The translations under genes were made by a program, and so were the position numbers. The notes below the pieces were generated by a model, which did no database searches, was not told the DNA's origin, and saw only the letters and a program-made list of their open reading frames with translations. Positions 6,927 through 9,730 of a stretch of 9,730 nucleotides of DNA are shown piece by piece. Every line of letters starts with the position of its first letter. Position 1 is the first letter of the stretch. Source of the DNA: Cyanobacteria bacterium UBA9971 (GTDB lineage: Bacteria; Cyanobacteriota; Vampirovibrionia; Gastranaerophilales; UBA9971); contig DNRP01000077.1 in NCBI GenBank assembly GCA_003499955.1, forward strand, positions 1-9,730. The letters run 5' to 3'.

Positions 6927-7943
6927 TTAAGCATGAAAAGGGTATACCAATTCTTCTATAGGTGCTTTAAAAAGCCTGCTTTCTCCTGATTTATGTATGG
7001 CACAGTCATAATCACACAGGTAAGGTTTATCACCAAGCTTTACAATTTGTTTAAAAGCTGAAGGTAAAATATCGCCTGTCGTTTCATATCCGTTTTTTTC
7101 AATTTCGTCTCTAACCTGACAAACTTCGTTTGTTGTTATCCTGTATTCATTACTATTCTTGCCTTTTGGCAAAATACAATAATAAACTACATCTTTGCTA
7201 ATATTACTTTTTTGAAAAGTAACATAGCCCTTATTAATAGCAGGTAGGTCAAAAGATTCAAATTTTTTCGGATAACAAGGATTTTCAGAAAGTTTTAATA
7301 CTTTGTCATTATCAATATTAAACACTATTGAATACATACCTGCCCCGGCAACACCGGTAACCTTTAATTCTTTAAGTTTTTCATCATTTTTTATAGCTTG
7401 TTTGTACAAACCAATAGCCTTTTCATCATGAAAAGATAATGCAGAATTTGATTTAGCTTTTCCGTTTAATTTATCAACTATATCAAGTGCTTCCAGTATA
7501 TTGACCTGTCTATTAAAATCCAATCTAGGCAAATAGTTATCCTCGGTACTTACCGAATCAAAATAAGTTCTTTTAAAATACGTAGTTAAACCTTTTTTAA
7601 TACCAGAAATAATTTTATCGTATGTTTCAAAGATTGGGTCAAACTCTACAATACCTTTCAATAGAGATTTATTTTTTTTGTCATAAAAATTATCGGCATC
7701 AAATAATTTATTTTTATTCATATAATCTGGTAATTGTGATGAGGTTTTTACGTTTTCGCTGTCATTACCTGTTAAAACAACAGTAGAACCGTTAAATTCA
7801 TACGTATCTAGTGGAGTATCAGGATAATATGAACCTGCAATTTCGTCCTGCATAAAATGTACAAAGCCGTCTTTTTCTTCTTTTGTACCGTTAATAATAT
7901 AACCGGCTTGAAAAAATATATTATTTTTTATTCCATTTAACAT
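6927..7943 (-). CDS. Unrecognised protein with kinase-like C-terminal motifs (338 aa)
   Basis: I cannot name a family. Residues 1-190 are polar with no recognisable motif, apart from a short hydrophobic start ([12 protein letters not shown]) and VVLTG (55-59). The C-terminal half reads like a divergent protein-kinase or aminoglycoside-phosphotransferase fold: a glycine-rich loop [12 protein letters not shown] (197-208), a beta-3-like lysine in KVLKLS (K217), a hinge-like YYCILPKG (254-261), then [13 protein letters not shown] (290-302) and YLCDYDC (308-314). GD-x-x-P followed by a D-Y-D resembles the catalytic loop and metal-binding DFG of phosphotransferases. The catalytic-loop Asn is replaced, so it may be a pseudokinase. 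There is no signal peptide or transmembrane segment. The ATG lacks a clear Shine-Dalgarno. It stands alone, opposite to tRNA-Gly and tig. Confidence 0.8.
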   Translation of the reverse strand: MLNGIKNNIFFQAGYIINGTKEEKDGFVHFMQDEIAGSYYPDTPLDTYEFNGSTVVLTGNDSENVKTSSQLPDYMNKNKLFDADNFYDKKNKSLLKGIVEFDPIFETYDKIISGIKKGLTTYFKRTYFDSVSTEDNYLPRLDFNRQVNILEALDIVDKLNGKAKSNSALSFHDEKAIGLYKQAIKNDEKLKELKVTGVAGAGMYSIVFNIDNDKVLKLSENPCYPKKFESFDLPAINKGYVTFQKSNISKDVVYYCILPKGKNSNEYRITTNEVCQVRDEIEKNGYETTGDILPSAFKQIVKLGDKPYLCDYDCAIHKSGESRLFKAPIEELVYPFHA

Positions 7944-7970
7944 ATCTAAAATTATTCTTTTCGTTTTTTA

Positions 7971-7991
7971 CACAAGTCTATAAAACTTGTG
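7971..7991. promoter_or_regulatory. Perfect 7 bp inverted repeat, candidate operator of the kinase-like gene
   Basis: CACAAGT (7971-7977) and ACTTGTG (7985-7991) flank a 7 bp AT-rich centre. Flanking T-rich and A-rich bases extend the pairing imperfectly after one mismatch. No T-run follows an arm on either strand, so it is not a standard terminator. The centre contains the presumed minus-strand -10, 28-48 bp before the kinase-like gene's ATG. Confidence 0.45.
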
Positions 7992-8009
7992 AAAGAAAAA
8001 TATTGCCAA
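7980..8009 (-). promoter_or_regulatory. Candidate promoter of the kinase-like gene
   Basis: On the minus strand TTGGCA (8004-8009, five of six consensus) is followed after 18 bp by TTTTAT (7980-7985). Transcription would begin near 7973, leaving a leader of about 30 nt. The -10 is weak. Confidence 0.3.
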
Positions 8010-8143
8010 AAAGTTTTATAAAATTTTTTTAAATATCAAATATCCTTCAATAGTTCGAGTTCTTGTATAAAAATTTTTATTATAATTTGATTTTGAACTT
8101 GAATTATAAATTGGGCTTAAAGTAACGTTCGGTTCAATAAAGA

Positions 8144-8172
8144 TTTACTTTATGATGTTTAAAGTGTACTAT
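8144..8172 (+). promoter_or_regulatory. Candidate promoter of tig-clpP
   Basis: TTTACT (8144-8149), a 17 bp spacer and TACTAT (8167-8172) give four of six matches in each hexamer, with a leader of about 65 nt. In such AT-rich DNA this is only suggestive. Confidence 0.3.
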
Positions 8173-8242
8173 TGAAAATGGAAAATTATAAAAATCCGAG
8201 AAGCAAAATAAAGAGCGATAATCAGTATAAAAGAGAAGAATT

Positions 8243-9556
8243 ATGAAAGTAAATTTAGAAAAGCAGGAAAATAACTTATTTAAACTTAGCATTGAAATTG
8301 ATGCTGACGTGGCTGCACAAGAGTACAATAAGGCATGCCGAAAAACAGGGGAAAATATTAATATCCCAGGATTTAGAAAAGGCAAAGCCCCGCGTTCCAT
8401 GATAGAAAAACATGTCGGCGTGGGAAGAATTCAGCAAAAAGTACTCGATGCTCTTTTGCCGAATATATTTGCGGATTTAATAAGCGAGCATCAGTTTGAT
8501 CTTGCAACAGAGCCTGTAGTTGAAAATTATAATTTTGAACTCGGCAAACCTGTTACAGTTACGGCAAGGTTGGAAATTAAACCCGAAGTTAACCTTGTGA
8601 ACCACAAGGGGCAGGTAATTGAAGTCCCTGAATTTAAACATTCTGATGATGTGATTGAAAAAGAATTAAAACTTCTTTCCGAAAAATTTGCTACGCTTGA
8701 ACCGATAGTGGGCAGGCCAGCGGAAGTTACTGATATAGTTATAATTGATTTTACAGGAACAGTTAATGGTGAACCTATAAAAGGCGGAGCCGGAAAAAAT
8801 CAGCAGCTTGATCTTTCAAACAGTCATTTTATAAAAGGTTTTGCGGAACAAACCGTCGGCAAAAGTATAGGCGAAGAGTTTACAATTAATGTAACTTTCC
8901 CTGAAGATTATCAAGACAAAGTTCTATCAGGGAAACCCGCTGAATTTAAAATAAAAATTAATGAAATTAAAAAGAAAATCACTCCTGAAGTAAATGATGA
9001 GCTAGCTCAAAAGGTCGGTCCTTTCCAGACTCTTGACGATCTTAAAGCTGATATGGCAAAATATCTTGAAAAAGCCAGAGAAAATGAAAATAAAATAAGA
9101 ACCGAAAAAGCAGTTCTTGAAAAAGTTGTTGATTCGGCTAAAGTTGATATTCCTGATTCTATGGTTAATAGAGAAGCAAAAACTCTTCTTGAAGAAATTC
9201 AGGCAAGGTTTAAAAGTCAGGGAATTTCTTGGGATCAGGTTCTTGAACAACAAGGACATGAAAATACTTGGAACAGCCTGAGGGAAGAAGCCGCAAAACG
9301 TGTAAGAACAAGTCTTGTACTTAGTGCTGTGGCAAAAACAGAAAATATTCAGCTTACTGAAGAAGATTTTTTAGAAAAAGTAAGAGAACTTGCAAGAACT
9401 TATAATTCCGATGAAAAGGCTATTTATGAACAAATGGCACAAAATCCGGCTCTTGCCCAAGGATTATCTCAACAAATTATGAGTCAAAAAATAATTAATT
9501 ATCTTCTTGAGAATAATGAAGTAAAATATATTGAAGACACTTTAGCGAAAGTTTAA
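8243..9556 (+). CDS. tig: Trigger factor (ribosome-associated chaperone, peptidyl-prolyl isomerase)
   Basis: Trigger factor docks beside the ribosomal exit tunnel and shields nascent chains. The 437 residues match the family. The N-terminal domain (1 to about 150) carries the ribosome-binding signature GFRKGKAP at 43-50. An FKBP-type PPIase domain spans about 163-245 (from DIVIIDFTG to FKIKINEIK). The C-terminal helical, SurA-like chaperone arms (about 246-437) are rich in Glu and Lys and include the DDLKADMAKYLE and VNREAKTLLEEI helices. No truncation or frameshift is seen. The ATG follows GAGAAG, a modest ribosome binding site. clpP begins 37 bp after the stop codon in the same direction, the usual tig-clpP arrangement, so co-transcription is likely. 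Confidence 0.97.
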   Translation: MKVNLEKQENNLFKLSIEIDADVAAQEYNKACRKTGENINIPGFRKGKAPRSMIEKHVGVGRIQQKVLDALLPNIFADLISEHQFDLATEPVVENYNFELGKPVTVTARLEIKPEVNLVNHKGQVIEVPEFKHSDDVIEKELKLLSEKFATLEPIVGRPAEVTDIVIIDFTGTVNGEPIKGGAGKNQQLDLSNSHFIKGFAEQTVGKSIGEEFTINVTFPEDYQDKVLSGKPAEFKIKINEIKKKITPEVNDELAQKVGPFQTLDDLKADMAKYLEKARENENKIRTEKAVLEKVVDSAKVDIPDSMVNREAKTLLEEIQARFKSQGISWDQVLEQQGHENTWNSLREEAAKRVRTSLVLSAVAKTENIQLTEEDFLEKVRELARTYNSDEKAIYEQMAQNPALAQGLSQQIMSQKIINYLLENNEVKYIEDTLAKV

Positions 9557-9593
9557 TGTAAATATTAGTCTGTTTATAGAAAGGTGATTACAA

Positions 9594-9730
9594 ATGGGAT
9601 TTGTGCCTGTAGTAATTGAACAATCAAGTAGAGGAGAAAGATCTTTTGACATCTTCTCAAGACTTTTAAGAGAAAGAATAATTTTTCTTGGAACACCTAT
9701 TGATGATATGATAGCCAACCTTGTGGTTGC
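9594..9730 (+). CDS. clpP: ATP-dependent Clp protease proteolytic subunit ClpP, N-terminal part (cut by the window edge)
   Basis: Translation from ATG 9594 gives 45 complete residues starting [10 protein letters not shown] and continuing through [20 protein letters not shown] to [15 protein letters not shown], the characteristic N-terminus of the ClpP serine peptidase: axial-loop region, then the first handle strands. The catalytic Ser, His and Asp lie beyond the window. AAAGGTG at 9580-9586, seven bases before the ATG, is a good ribosome binding site. It follows tig by 37 bp. Its probable ATPase partners are ClpC, encoded in this window, and perhaps ClpX, often the next gene after clpP but not visible here. 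The intact GERSFDIF...RIIFLG pattern favours an ordinary ClpP rather than an inactive ClpR, but the active site cannot be checked. Confidence 0.95.
   Translation, partial: MGFVPVVIEQSSRGERSFDIFSRLLRERIIFLGTPIDDMIANLVV

Larger units (their letters stand above)
7944..8242. other. AT-rich divergent intergenic region between the kinase-like gene and tig
   Basis: About 300 bp with no coding frame of merit. It should hold both promoters. Candidates are described separately: a minus-strand promoter with an embedded palindrome near 7971-8009, and a plus-strand promoter at 8144-8172. An isolated TATAAT at 8081-8086 has no well-spaced -35. Confidence 0.6.

Noticed and set aside
8050..8062. Sequence resembling the tRNA-Gly T-loop (AGTTCGA), a possible attachment-site duplicate flanking the kinase-like gene
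   Set aside because: Only 7 bases match and no integrase is present. An att site would copy a longer part of the tRNA 3' end.
8134..8400. 88-codon minus-strand frame across the tig start
   Set aside because: It is antisense to the conserved ribosome-binding region of trigger factor and has no supporting signals.

Overview
The window is AT-rich bacterial DNA. It most resembles a non-photosynthetic relative of the Cyanobacteria, of the gut Gastranaerophilales/Vampirovibrionia (Melainabacteria) type. This placement is an inference. It rests on the cyanobacterial-looking ClpC N-terminus, the class I (Fe-S, anaerobe-type) fumarase, a tRNA without an encoded CCA, and the overall codon style. No 16S or other decisive marker is present.

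Layout. Positions 1-423 (+) hold the C-terminal part of a class I fumarate hydratase beta domain. It converges, with an 11 bp overlap, on a minus-strand unit read right to left: clpC (4132-1622), then a 95-residue protein that is essentially one free-standing MshEN/GspE-N-like domain (1601-1314), then an unrecognised six-helix membrane protein (1333-413). The last two overlap by 20 bp and the first two are 20 bp apart, so the three look like one operon. A candidate extended -10 promoter lies about 50 bp before clpC. Further right on the minus strand is alr (alanine racemase, 5435-4293). A 147 bp imperfect palindromic repeat sits 19 bp upstream of its start codon.

On the plus strand follow a lone Gfo/Idh/MocA oxidoreductase (5778-6785, TTG start, with an inverted repeat running into its ribosome binding site) and tRNA-Gly(GCC) (6836-6907, with its own promoter). 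A minus-strand orphan (7943-6927) has traces of a kinase-like fold and a palindrome in its presumed promoter. The window ends with trigger factor (tig, 8243-9556) and the first 45 codons of clpP (9594 onward), an operon order common in bacteria.

Biological picture. Protein quality control dominates: ClpC is the AAA+ unfoldase that normally works with ClpP, whose gene starts at the right edge, and trigger factor handles nascent chains. The least ordinary parts are the small MshEN-like protein in the clpC operon with its membrane partner, and the kinase-like orphan between tRNA-Gly and tig. No CRISPR array, transposase, integrase or defence cassette is visible.
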